From NCBI GenBank assembly GCA_020638595.1, contig JACKIG010000015.1:1-64000 (forward strand): 64,000 bases of DNA. Reading direction: 5' to 3'. The notes below the pieces were generated by a model that saw nothing but the letters and a program-made list of their open reading frames with translations, had not been told where the DNA came from and searched no databases. The translations under genes were made by a program, and so were the position numbers. Positions 8,230 through 16,508 of this stretch are shown here, piece by piece. Source of the DNA: Rhodospirillaceae bacterium (GTDB lineage: Bacteria > Pseudomonadota > Alphaproteobacteria > DSM-16000 > Inquilinaceae). How positions within the stretch are numbered: the first letter of the stretch is position 1; each line of letters opens with the position of its first letter.

Positions 8230-9150
8230 GTGCCTCCCCAATCCCCAGGCCGCGATGGCATGCTGAAGCGCCGGCGCGCCGAGGCGCTGGCTGCTGCGAT
8301 GCCGCCGCTGCTGGTGGCGGCCGAGCGCGTGGCGTCGACTGTGGCCCAGGGGGTGCACGGCCGCCGCCGGGTCGGCCCGGGGGACAGCTTCTGGCAGTTC
8401 CGTCCCTATCAGCCTGGGGATTCGACGCAGCGCATCGACTGGCGCCAGACCGGCAAGGGCCAGAACGTCTTCATCCGCGAACACGAATGGGACGCCGCGC
8501 AAACGGCCTGGCTGTGGCGCGACGGCTCCGCATCGATGGACTACAGTTCCGCCACAGCCCTGCCGACCAAGCGGGAGCGCGCGGAGATCCTGCTGCTGGC
8601 CCTGGCGTCGCTGTTGAGCCGGGCCGGCGAGCGCGTGGCCCTGGTCGGCGGCGGCGATCCGCCCGCGGCCGGCCGCGTCAGCCTGGGGCGCATCGCCATG
8701 ACGCTGGAACGCCAGCCCCTCGCCGACGGCCTGCCGCCCCTGGCGGACCTGCCGCGATCGGCGGAGCTGGTGCTGATCAGCGACTTCCTGGGACCCTTGC
8801 CCGACATCGACCGGGTCGTCCGGTTCTTTGCCCAGCGCGCGCTGCACGGCCACCTGCTGCAAGTGCTGGACCCGGCGGAGATCCGCCTTCCGTTCACCGG
8901 CCGCGTCCGCTTCATCGGGCCGGAGGCCGAAGGCGAGACGCTGGTGCCCCGGGTCGAGAGCATCCGCCAGGCCTATCTTGAGCGGCTGGCCGCCCAGCAG
9001 GACGGGCTGGCCGCCATCGCCCGGTCCGCCGGGTGGAGCTATGGCGTCCACACCACCGACCGGCCGCCGCAGACCGCACTTCTGTCGCTCTATACCGCTC
9101 TCGGCGCGCCGCCGCGCATCCAGGACCGGGCAGGATCGCCGCTGTGCTGA
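8230..9150 (+). CDS. DUF58 domain protein (vWA-like)
   Basis: A 306-residue protein of the DUF58 family, the standard partner of MoxR ATPases. The family signature is plain: GRRRVGPGDSFWQFRPYQPG followed by DSTQRIDWRQTGK (about 45-76). The metal-ion-dependent adhesion-site-like motif DGSAS is at 98-102 (LWRDGSASMDYSS). No transmembrane helix is evident. The start is GTG 8230, 14 bases after moxR; an internal ATG at residue 11 is an alternative. The stop overlaps the start of the next gene (GTG at 9144), which indicates translational coupling. The function of the system is not established. Confidence 0.93.
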   Translation: MPPQSPGRDGMLKRRRAEALAAAMPPLLVAAERVASTVAQGVHGRRRVGPGDSFWQFRPYQPGDSTQRIDWRQTGKGQNVFIREHEWDAAQTAWLWRDGSASMDYSSATALPTKRERAEILLLALASLLSRAGERVALVGGGDPPAAGRVSLGRIAMTLERQPLADGLPPLADLPRSAELVLISDFLGPLPDIDRVVRFFAQRALHGHLLQVLDPAEIRLPFTGRVRFIGPEAEGETLVPRVESIRQAYLERLAAQQDGLAAIARSAGWSYGVHTTDRPPQTALLSLYTALGAPPRIQDRAGSPLC

Positions 9151-11879
9151 CCCTGGGCCCCCTGGTGTTCGCCCAGCCGCTGTACCTGACGGCGTTGGCC
9201 ATCCTGCCGGTCATCTACTGGCTGCTGCGCGTGACGCCGCCCGCACCGCGGCGCATGCGCTTCCCGGCGACGCGGCTGCTGATGGACCTGCTGGCGCGGG
9301 AAGAAACGCCGGCGCGGACGCCGTGGTGGCTACTGGTGCTGCGCCTGCTGCTGGCGGCGATGGTGATCGTGGCGCTGGCGCGGCCGCTGGTGAATCCGTC
9401 GACCGACTTTCCCGGCAGCGGACCCATCATCCTGGTCGTCGACAACGGCTGGGCCTCGGCCGCCGACTGGCCGGCGCGCCGCACCTTCATGGATGGGGTC
9501 GTGGACAGGGCGGAACGGCAGGGCCGGCGCATCCTGGTGATGGCGACGGCGCATGCGCCGTCGGGCGAGCCGCCGCAGGTGTCCGCCCTGCTGCGCCCGG
9601 CCGAGGCGCGCGCCCATCTGGAAGCGCTGTCGCCGCAGCCCTGGGCGACCGACCGGGCGGCCGCCCTGGCCGCGCTCGACCACTTGGCCGTGGATGGGGC
9701 GGCCCATGCCATCTGGGTCGCCGACGGACTTGGCGACGGCGCCGCGACGGAGCTGGCGCGACGCCTGCAGCAGCTGGGCAGCGCCGAGGTCGTCGTGGCG
9801 AACGATGACGGCCCGTTGCTGGTGAAACCCCCGTCGCTGGACGGCAGCGCGTTGACCGTGACGGTCGAACGGCTGCGGGCGACGTCGGAACGGACGGTGA
9901 CGGTGCGGGCGCTGGCCGCCGACGGCCGGCTGCTCGCCCGCCAGCCGGCGCTGCTGGGCGAAGAGGACCTGGCCGGGCAGGCCTTGATCACCCTGCCGGC
10001 CGAACTGCGCAACGAGGTCGCGCGGCTGGACGTGGAAGGGCATGTAAGCGCCGGCGCCACCGCCCTTCTGGACGACCGCTGGCGGCGCCGGCCGGTGGGC
10101 CTTGTCTCTGCCACCGCGCAGACCGCAGCACAGCCGCTGCTGGCCGACACCCACTATGTCCAGCGCGCGCTGGAGCCGTTCAGCGAGCTGCGCACCGGGG
10201 GCATCCTGGACCTGCTGGACGGCGGCATCGCCGTGCTGATCCTGCCCGATGTGGGCCAGCTGAACGCCGACGAGACGGCGGCGATCGAGGCCTTCGTCGC
10301 CGGGGGCGGCGTGCTGGTCCGCTTCGCCGGCCCGCTGATGGCCGTCCATCCCGACGACCTGGTGCCGGTGCGGCTGCGCCTGGGCGACCGGACCCTGTCG
10401 GGGGCGTTGAGCTGGACCGAACCGATGCCGCTGGCGCCGTTCGAGCCGGGAACCCCGTTTGCCGATCTTCCCGTACCGCCGGATGTCCTGATCGGCCGCC
10501 AGGTGCTGGCCGAGCCCAGCCTGGATCTGTCGGACAAGACCTGGGCGCGGCTGCTGGACGGCACACCCCTGGTCACGGCCGAGCGCCGCGGCGGCGAGAC
10601 CGGCGGCTGGGTCGTGCTGGTCCATGTCACGGCCGGTCCCGACTGGTCGAACCTTCCGCTGTCCGGGCTGTTCGTCGAGATGCTGCGCCGCATGGTCGCG
10701 CTCAGCGGCGGCCTGCCGGCGGGCGCGGCCGCGGCCGATGCCGGCGCGCTGGAACCGGTGGCCACCCTGGACGGGTTCGCCCGCCTGGAAACGCCACCGC
10801 CGACGGTGGCCCCGCTGCTGCCCGAGGATCTGGCCCAGCCGACCATCGGCCCCGCCCATCCGCCCGGCTACTACGGCAGCGAGGATGCGCGCCGGGCCGT
10901 CAACCTGGGCAGCACGATCCCGGCGTTGCAGCCGATGGACGCGATGCCGGGCGGCGTCGCGGTGTCGGGCCTGCGCCAGACGCGGGAACTGAACCTGATG
11001 CCCTGGCTGATGGCGGCGGCCCTGGCGCTGATGATCGCCGACCTTGTCATCTCGCTGGTGCTGCGGCGATCGATGCCGCTGCCCTTGCGGATGCGGACGG
11101 GCGCGGCCCTGGCCGTGGTGCTGGCGGCGTGGCCGGGCATCGACGGCGCCCGGGCGGACGACGACTTCGCCCTGACCGCCGCCAACGACACCTATCTTGC
11201 CTATGTGATCACCGGTGACGCCGCCGTCGACGAGACCAGCCGCGCCGGGCTGGAGAGCCTGAGCCTGGTGCTTCGGTCCCGTACGGCGGTGGAAACGGCC
11301 GGTGCCCTGGGGGTCGACATCGCCACCGACGAGCTGGCGTTCTTTCCCCTGCTCTACTGGCCCGTCACCGACGCCCAGGCACCGTTGAGCGGGCAGACGA
11401 TCGACCGGCTGAACGCCTATCTCAGCTTCGGCGGCACCATCGTGTTCGACACCCGCGATCAAGGGATCGGCGGGGGGATCGGCGGGGGGATCGGCAGCAT
11501 CAACGCCCTGCGCCAGTTGACCGCCGGGCTCGACATCCCGGAGCTGACGCCCGTCCCGCCGGAACATGTGCTGACCAAGGCCTTCTACCTGATGCAGGAC
11601 TTCCCGGGGCGCTATGCCGGCGGCGAGGTCTGGGTGGAAACGACGGAGGAGCACATCAACGACGGGGTTTCGTCCGTCATCATCGGCAGCAACGACTGGG
11701 CGGCCGCCTGGGCGACGGATGCCGCCGGCCAGCCGATCTATGCGGTCGTGCCCGGTGGCGAGCGCCAACGCGAGATGGCCTACCGCTTCGGCGTCAACCT
11801 GGTCATGTACGCGCTGACCGGCAACTACAAGGCCGACCAGGTGCACGTCCCGGCGATCCTGGAGCGGCTGGGCCAATGA
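9144..11879 (+). CDS. BatA-like membrane protein with C-terminal DUF4159
   Basis: A 911-residue protein. The N-terminal BatA/aerotolerance-type region has two helices (about 8-25 and 55-75) flanking the RRMRFPATRLLMDL segment. Next comes a vWA-like fold whose expected DxSxS site reads DNGWA, so metal binding may be lost. A type-1 glutamine-amidotransferase-like region follows (about residues 340-550, with FVAGGGVLVRFAGP). A transmembrane pair lies at about 617-665, ending in a signal-like stretch. The C-terminal DUF4159 domain (about 670-911) contains ELAFFPLLYWPV and GGTIVFDTRD. The domain therefore probably faces the periplasm. A 12-base unit is repeated three times in the DUF4159 part. GTG 9144 overlaps the DUF58 stop; the gene also overlaps the next one by four bases. 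Confidence 0.88.
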   Translation: MLTLGPLVFAQPLYLTALAILPVIYWLLRVTPPAPRRMRFPATRLLMDLLAREETPARTPWWLLVLRLLLAAMVIVALARPLVNPSTDFPGSGPIILVVDNGWASAADWPARRTFMDGVVDRAERQGRRILVMATAHAPSGEPPQVSALLRPAEARAHLEALSPQPWATDRAAALAALDHLAVDGAAHAIWVADGLGDGAATELARRLQQLGSAEVVVANDDGPLLVKPPSLDGSALTVTVERLRATSERTVTVRALAADGRLLARQPALLGEEDLAGQALITLPAELRNEVARLDVEGHVSAGATALLDDRWRRRPVGLVSATAQTAAQPLLADTHYVQRALEPFSELRTGGILDLLDGGIAVLILPDVGQLNADETAAIEAFVAGGGVLVRFAGPLMAVHPDDLVPVRLRLGDRTLSGALSWTEPMPLAPFEPGTPFADLPVPPDVLIGRQVLAEPSLDLSDKTWARLLDGTPLVTAERRGGETGGWVVLVHVTAGPDWSNLPLSGLFVEMLRRMVALSGGLPAGAAAADAGALEPVATLDGFARLETPPPTVAPLLPEDLAQPTIGPAHPPGYYGSEDARRAVNLGSTIPALQPMDAMPGGVAVSGLRQTRELNLMPWLMAAALALMIADLVISLVLRRSMPLPLRMRTGAALAVVLAAWPGIDGARADDDFALTAANDTYLAYVITGDAAVDETSRAGLESLSLVLRSRTAVETAGALGVDIATDELAFFPLLYWPVTDAQAPLSGQTIDRLNAYLSFGGTIVFDTRDQGIGGGIGGGIGSINALRQLTAGLDIPELTPVPPEHVLTKAFYLMQDFPGRYAGGEVWVETTEEHINDGVSSVIIGSNDWAAAWATDAAGQPIYAVVPGGERQREMAYRFGVNLVMYALTGNYKADQVHVPAILERLGQ

Positions 11880-13948
11880 CGGCTACGACAGAGGTCGTCT
11901 TCGACCCGCTGCTGGCCTGGACCGTTCTGGCCCCGCTGTTCGCGATCGCCGTGCTGGCCCTGCTGGCCACGGCCCTGGCGCGCGCCCGCGGGCTGGCCTG
12001 GCGCACCCTGGTGGCCCTGGCTCTGGCCGTTGTGCTGGTCAACCCGTCGGTGGTGCAGGAGGAACGCCAGGCCATCGACGATGTCGCGGTGATCGTCGTC
12101 GACCGCTCGCCCAGCCAGTCCACCGGCGACCGGCGGGAGCGGACGGACCAGGCCCTGCAAGAGCTGCAGGAACAGCTGGGCCGGATGGACGACATCGAAG
12201 TGCGCCTGGCCAGCACCGCCGATGCGGGCGATGGCGGGGCCGGCGTCGAGAGCACGCGGCTGTTCGAGACCTTCGACCGGGCAGTTTCCGACATCCCCCG
12301 GCGCCGGCTGGCCGGCGTGGTGCTGCTGACCGACGGCCAGGTCCATGACGTGCCGCGGCTGGAAAGCCTGGACGGGATGCCGCCGGTCCACACCCTGCTG
12401 ACGGGCCCGCGCGACGAGGCCGACCGGCGGCTGTCGCTGGTGCAGGCCCCCGCTTTCGGGCTGGTCGGCCAGCCGGTGACGGTGACGCTGCGCGCGGAAG
12501 ACCTGCCGGCCCGCGGGGGCGGTGGCTCAGTCACCGTCTCGGTCAGCGTCGACGGCAGGGAGTCCGGCCGGCAGCAGATCCCCCTCGGCGTCGATGCCGA
12601 CCTCTACCTGATGATCGACCACGGCGGTACCAACGTCTTCGAGATCGAGGTCGAGCCCGCGGACCAGGAGCTGTCGCTGGCCAACAACCGGGTGGCCGTC
12701 GTGGTCAACGGTGTGCGCGACCGGCTGCGCGTGCTGCTGGTTTCCGGCGAGCCGCACCCGGGCGAGCGGACCTGGCGCAATATCCTGAAGAGCGACCCCA
12801 GCGTCGACCTGGTGCACTTCACCATCCTGCGCCCGCCGGAAAAGCAGGACGGCACGCCGATCAACGAGCTGTCCCTGATCTCGTTTCCCATCCGCGAGCT
12901 GTTCGAGCTGCGGCTGAACGAATTCGACCTGATCATCTTCGACCGCTACCGCCGCCGTGGCGTCCTGCCCAGCCTGTACCTGGCCAATATCGCCAACTAC
13001 GTCCGCGGCGGCGGGGCGTTCCTGGAGGCGAGCGGCCCGCAATTCGCCTCGCCGTTCAGCCTCTACCGCACGCCCCTGGGCGACGTCCTGCCGGGCGAGC
13101 CCACGGGCGAGGTGCTGGAAGAGGGCTTCCGGCCGATGCTGACCGATCTGGGCCTGCGCCACCCGGTGACGGCGGGCCTGCCGGGCAGCACCGGCGATAC
13201 CATCGAATGGGGCCGTTGGTTCCGCCAGGTGGAGGTGATCCCGACCGGGGGGGCGACGGTGATGACCGGCATCGGGGCGCAGCCGCTGTTGATCCTTGAC
13301 CGCGTCGGCGAAGGCCGGGTGGCCCAGCTGATGAGCGACCACATCTGGCTATGGGCGCGCGGGTTCGAAGGCGGCGGCCCGCAGGCGGAGCTGCTGCGCC
13401 GCCTGGCGCACTGGCTGATGCAGGAACCGGCGCTGGAGGAAGAGGACCTGAGTGCGGACGTCTCCGGCTCGACCATCGAGGTGGAACGGCGCAGCCTCGA
13501 TCCGGCCGGCGGGCCGGTCACGGTGACGACGCCGTCGGGCGCGACGGTCGACATGACGCTGGAGGAGACCAGCCCCGGACGCGCCGTCGGGCGATACCAG
13601 GCGGACGAGCCCGGCATCTTCCGGATCGACGGCGGCGGGCAATCGGCGCTGGCGGTGGTGGGATCACCCAACCCGCCGGAGCTGTCGGACCTGCGGGTGA
13701 CAGACGAGGTCCTTCAGCCGGTGGCCGATGCCACGGGCGGCGGCCTGTTCTGGCTGGTAGACGGCATGCCGGAGCTTCGGCGCGTACGGCCGGACCGGGC
13801 GACCTCCGGCGAAGACTGGATGGGCATGCGGGCCAATGGAGACTATCTGGTGACGGGTGTCGCGGAAGGGTCACTGTTGCCACCCATGCTGGTCCTGCTA
13901 CTGGTTGTAGGCGGGCTGATGGCGGCCTGGCGTCGCGAAGGCCAATAG
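11876..13948 (+). CDS. Large membrane protein with vWA-like and amidotransferase-like folds
   Basis: A 690-residue protein with two N-terminal helices (about 12-34 and 41-58) and one C-terminal helix (about 668-685). After the second helix a vWA-like domain begins with AVIVVDRSPSQS; the MIDAS-type DRSPS at 76-80 is intact, unlike in the preceding gene. LAGVVLLTDGQVHD marks a later strand of that fold. The central part (about 270-510) resembles a class I glutamine-amidotransferase-like domain with LRVLLVSGEPHPGERTWRN and YVRGGGAFLEASGPQF, but I see no catalytic Cys-His-Glu triad. Most of the protein should be periplasmic. It starts inside the stop of the DUF4159 gene (ATGA overlap) and is clearly the same operon. 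Confidence 0.85.
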   Translation: MTATTEVVFDPLLAWTVLAPLFAIAVLALLATALARARGLAWRTLVALALAVVLVNPSVVQEERQAIDDVAVIVVDRSPSQSTGDRRERTDQALQELQEQLGRMDDIEVRLASTADAGDGGAGVESTRLFETFDRAVSDIPRRRLAGVVLLTDGQVHDVPRLESLDGMPPVHTLLTGPRDEADRRLSLVQAPAFGLVGQPVTVTLRAEDLPARGGGGSVTVSVSVDGRESGRQQIPLGVDADLYLMIDHGGTNVFEIEVEPADQELSLANNRVAVVVNGVRDRLRVLLVSGEPHPGERTWRNILKSDPSVDLVHFTILRPPEKQDGTPINELSLISFPIRELFELRLNEFDLIIFDRYRRRGVLPSLYLANIANYVRGGGAFLEASGPQFASPFSLYRTPLGDVLPGEPTGEVLEEGFRPMLTDLGLRHPVTAGLPGSTGDTIEWGRWFRQVEVIPTGGATVMTGIGAQPLLILDRVGEGRVAQLMSDHIWLWARGFEGGGPQAELLRRLAHWLMQEPALEEEDLSADVSGSTIEVERRSLDPAGGPVTVTTPSGATVDMTLEETSPGRAVGRYQADEPGIFRIDGGGQSALAVVGSPNPPELSDLRVTDEVLQPVADATGGGLFWLVDGMPELRRVRPDRATSGEDWMGMRANGDYLVTGVAEGSLLPPMLVLLLVVGGLMAAWRREGQ

Positions 13949-14002
13949 AACAGCCCCGGGCGCCGGTACGCCCGAGCCCGTCCGCGGGATAAGGAGGCAA
14001 CC

Positions 14003-14506
14003 ATGCTGGCCGGCGATTTCGGTATCGGCTTCCAGAGCGTCTTTACCGACCTGCCGTTGATCCTGCTGCTGGTGACGGCGGGACTGCTGGCCTTTCACCT
14101 CGGCGGCAACGGCTCGTGGCGGGTGCTGGCCGCCGCGATCGTCGGCATGCTGCTGGGCGTGCTGGCCGCGCATCTGGAACTGTACATGCCCTATGGCCGC
14201 TGGGTCGTCCTGGGCGCCCTGGCACTGATCGGCCTGGCCGTGGCCGTCAAGCTGGAGGCACCGGTCTGGCCCAGCCTGGTGGCGATGGCCCTGCCGTCGG
14301 TCTATGTGGGCCGGGCGGTGCTGGGCCTGGGCCAGTTCGGGGTCTTGACCTGGCTTGGGTACGGTGCCGGGTTCCTGGTGGTCATGGCGGCCACGCTGGG
14401 GCTGGCCAACCTGATCGACGGCACGGGCGCCGGGCGCGTCGTGCGCGTTGCCGCCGCCGGCGTGTCGGTGGCCTGTGTGCTGATCCTCGCCGGCGTCATC
14501 GGCTGA
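14003..14506 (+). CDS. Polytopic membrane protein of unknown function
   Basis: A 167-residue hydrophobic protein with about five to six predicted helices (first at about 12-32, last at about 148-166) and very short loops. No named family is recognised. It has the strongest ribosome-binding site in the neighbourhood, AAGGAGG at 13991-13997, five bases before the ATG. It lies 54 bases after the vWA-like gene in the same direction and is likely the last gene of the moxR operon. Possible role: membrane partner of the MoxR/vWA proteins (inference from position only). Confidence 0.75.
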   Translation: MLAGDFGIGFQSVFTDLPLILLLVTAGLLAFHLGGNGSWRVLAAAIVGMLLGVLAAHLELYMPYGRWVVLGALALIGLAVAVKLEAPVWPSLVAMALPSVYVGRAVLGLGQFGVLTWLGYGAGFLVVMAATLGLANLIDGTGAGRVVRVAAAGVSVACVLILAGVIG

Positions 14507-14530
14507 GCCCGCCTGCGCCCGGCCGGCGGC

Positions 14531-15304
14531 CTATCGCCGCCGCAGCCCGTAGTTCAGCTGGGTGCCCACGGCCTGGAACCCCAGGCGATCGTACAGCGTG
14601 CGGATCTCCTGCCCGGTGGACAGCCAGGCCAGCCTGTGGCCATGCGCGAAGTAGTCGGCCAGCAGCCGGTAGCACAGCCCGGTGGCCAGCCCCCGCCGGC
14701 GCTGGCCCGGCAGGGTGCCGACACCGGCCAGTTCCGCCGATCCGCCGCCGACCAGCAGATTGGCGCCGCCGACGATCTCGCCGTCGACACGGGCCAGGGC
14801 CGCGCGGATCGACCCGTCCGCCAGCCCCAGGCTCAGGATCGTCCGCCATCCTGTCAGGCTGTCGCGGTTGCCGAGGTCGAAGCACCGCGCCATGACGTTC
14901 AGCAGATTGGTCACGGCCTGGTCGTCGCCGGGCTTCAGGATCTCAACGCCGACATCCTCCCTCAGCCGGCGCACGCGCAGGTCGGACGCCCTCAGGGTCA
15001 TAACCGCTGCCGTGGCCTCGCGCCGGATGCCCGCGACCTCCAGCACGGGGGTCAGGGCGGGGAAGCATTCCGCGAAATACTCCAGCCGCACCATGCGGCC
15101 GCGCTCGTGGAACATCCGCAACAGGCCGGCGACGGCCCCCGGCCAGTCGTCGCTGGCCTCCACCGGCACGGCCACGCTCAGAAGGTAGTCGCTGTTGTCG
15201 CGCGCGAAATAGGCGCGGAACGGGCCGGCGGGCACAGTCTCCCGCCCCAGGGCGGCCGTCGCCTGCAGGTTGCGGATCAGCGCATGCAGGACGTCGGCGG
15301 TCAC
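14531..15304 (-). CDS. GNAT family N-acetyltransferase
   Basis: A 257-residue protein. The C-terminal half (about 130-257) has a GNAT fold: an acetyl-CoA-binding AGVGTLPGQRRRGLATGLCY segment (about 196-215), then LAWLSTGQEIRTLYDRLGFQAVG, the typical ending. The N-terminal half is a degenerate GNAT-like region without a clear acetyl-CoA motif, so the protein looks like a tandem GNAT with one active domain. Substrate unknown. The start is the GTG at 15304, which overlaps the aminotransferase stop (GTGA), so translation is probably coupled to that gene. Confidence 0.85.
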   Translation of the reverse strand: MTADVLHALIRNLQATAALGRETVPAGPFRAYFARDNSDYLLSVAVPVEASDDWPGAVAGLLRMFHERGRMVRLEYFAECFPALTPVLEVAGIRREATAAVMTLRASDLRVRRLREDVGVEILKPGDDQAVTNLLNVMARCFDLGNRDSLTGWRTILSLGLADGSIRAALARVDGEIVGGANLLVGGGSAELAGVGTLPGQRRRGLATGLCYRLLADYFAHGHRLAWLSTGQEIRTLYDRLGFQAVGTQLNYGLRRR

Positions 15305-16482
15305 GAAAGCATGGGCTCCATCCTGTCCATCGCCTCCGACAGCCGGGCCGGCGAACAGGCAAAGCACAGGCGCAGGAATCCCTCGCCGCCGGGACCGAAC
15401 GCCGACCCCGGTGCCAATCCGACATTGGCCTCGTCGACCAGCCGGAAGGCGAGACTGCGGCTGTCGGTCTCGCCGTCGACAGCCAGGAACGCATAGAACG
15501 CGCCCTGCGGCCGGGCCAGCCGCACCTTGCGCATCGCGCCCAGGCGCTGGCAGACGATGTCGCGGCCGATGCGGCAGGTTTCGCGCACGGCATCGATGGT
15601 GCCCAGCCCCTCTTCCAGGGCGGCCACCGCCCCGTATTGCAGGAAGGTGGCCACGCCGGACGTGTTGTACTGGATCAGGTTCTCATAGACCTGCCCCAGC
15701 GCGGGGGAGGCCACCACCCAGCCGACGCGCCAGCCGGTCATCGCCCAGTTCTTGGAGAAGCTGTTGACGACGACGATCCGTTCGTCCGCCTCCATCACCT
15801 CCAGGAACGACGGCGCATGGTCGGTGTCATAGGTGATGCGGTTGTAGACCTCGTCGGCGATGATCCAGAAGCCGTGGTGCCGCGCGAGATCGGCCAGCGC
15901 CTCCATCTCCTCGCGCGGCATGATCCAGCCGGTGGGGTTGTTGGGCGAATTGACGAAGACGGCCCGCGTCTTCGGCCCGCAGGCGTCGGCCAGGCGGTCG
16001 AAATCCACCGACCACCCACGGTCCGTCAGCGTCATCGGCACGGCGCGAACGACCCCGCCCAGGATATTCAGCGCCGCCAGGATGTTGGGCCAGACCGGCG
16101 TCACCAGCACCACCTCGTCGCCCGGATCGATCAGCGCCTGCAAGGTCAGCGTGATCGCCTGCATGCCCGAGGCGGTGATGAAGATCCGCTCCGGCGCGAT
16201 CTCGCGGTCGTGGACGCCGGACAGATAGCGCGCCATCGCCTGGCGCAGGGGCGGGATGCCGCGCTGGTAGGTGTAGAAGGTCTGGCCGGCCCGCAGCGCC
16301 GCAACGGCGGCATCGCCGATGGACGACGGCGTGGTCGCATCCCCCTCGCCCACCCAAAGCGGGATCAGGCCGGGCCGCTCCATGCCGTACTGCACGACCT
16401 CGACGATGCCGCTGTCGGGCAAGGCGGCGATGGACGGCCTCAGCGAGCCCAGAAGCTCGTCCGGTCGCAACGATGGGCGCAT
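15301..16482 (-). CDS. Class I/II pyridoxal-phosphate aminotransferase
   Basis: A 393-residue fold-type I aminotransferase. Visible features are PLWVGEGD near residue 41 (substrate contact), the NNPTG box at 181-185, DEVY at 210-213 (Asp contacting the pyridine nitrogen), and the Schiff-base lysine Lys244 in SFSKNWAMTGWRVGW. The overall pattern is that of the aspartate/aromatic aminotransferase group; the amino donor cannot be assigned. It lies 26 bases after aacS and overlaps the GNAT gene, so the three form a minus-strand operon. Confidence 0.92.
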   Translation of the reverse strand: MRPSLRPDELLGSLRPSIAALPDSGIVEVVQYGMERPGLIPLWVGEGDATTPSSIGDAAVAALRAGQTFYTYQRGIPPLRQAMARYLSGVHDREIAPERIFITASGMQAITLTLQALIDPGDEVVLVTPVWPNILAALNILGGVVRAVPMTLTDRGWSVDFDRLADACGPKTRAVFVNSPNNPTGWIMPREEMEALADLARHHGFWIIADEVYNRITYDTDHAPSFLEVMEADERIVVVNSFSKNWAMTGWRVGWVVASPALGQVYENLIQYNTSGVATFLQYGAVAALEEGLGTIDAVRETCRIGRDIVCQRLGAMRKVRLARPQGAFYAFLAVDGETDSRSLAFRLVDEANVGLAPGSAFGPGGEGFLRLCFACSPARLSEAMDRMEPMLS

Positions 16483-16508
16483 GCGGGTCCTCGATGGTTA
16501 AGTGCCTG

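Noticed and set aside
9330..11876. An 848-codon minus-strand frame opposite the DUF4159 gene
   Set aside because: Its translation is rich in Gln, Arg, Gly and His with no domain, and the plus strand encodes a recognisable BatA/DUF4159 protein.
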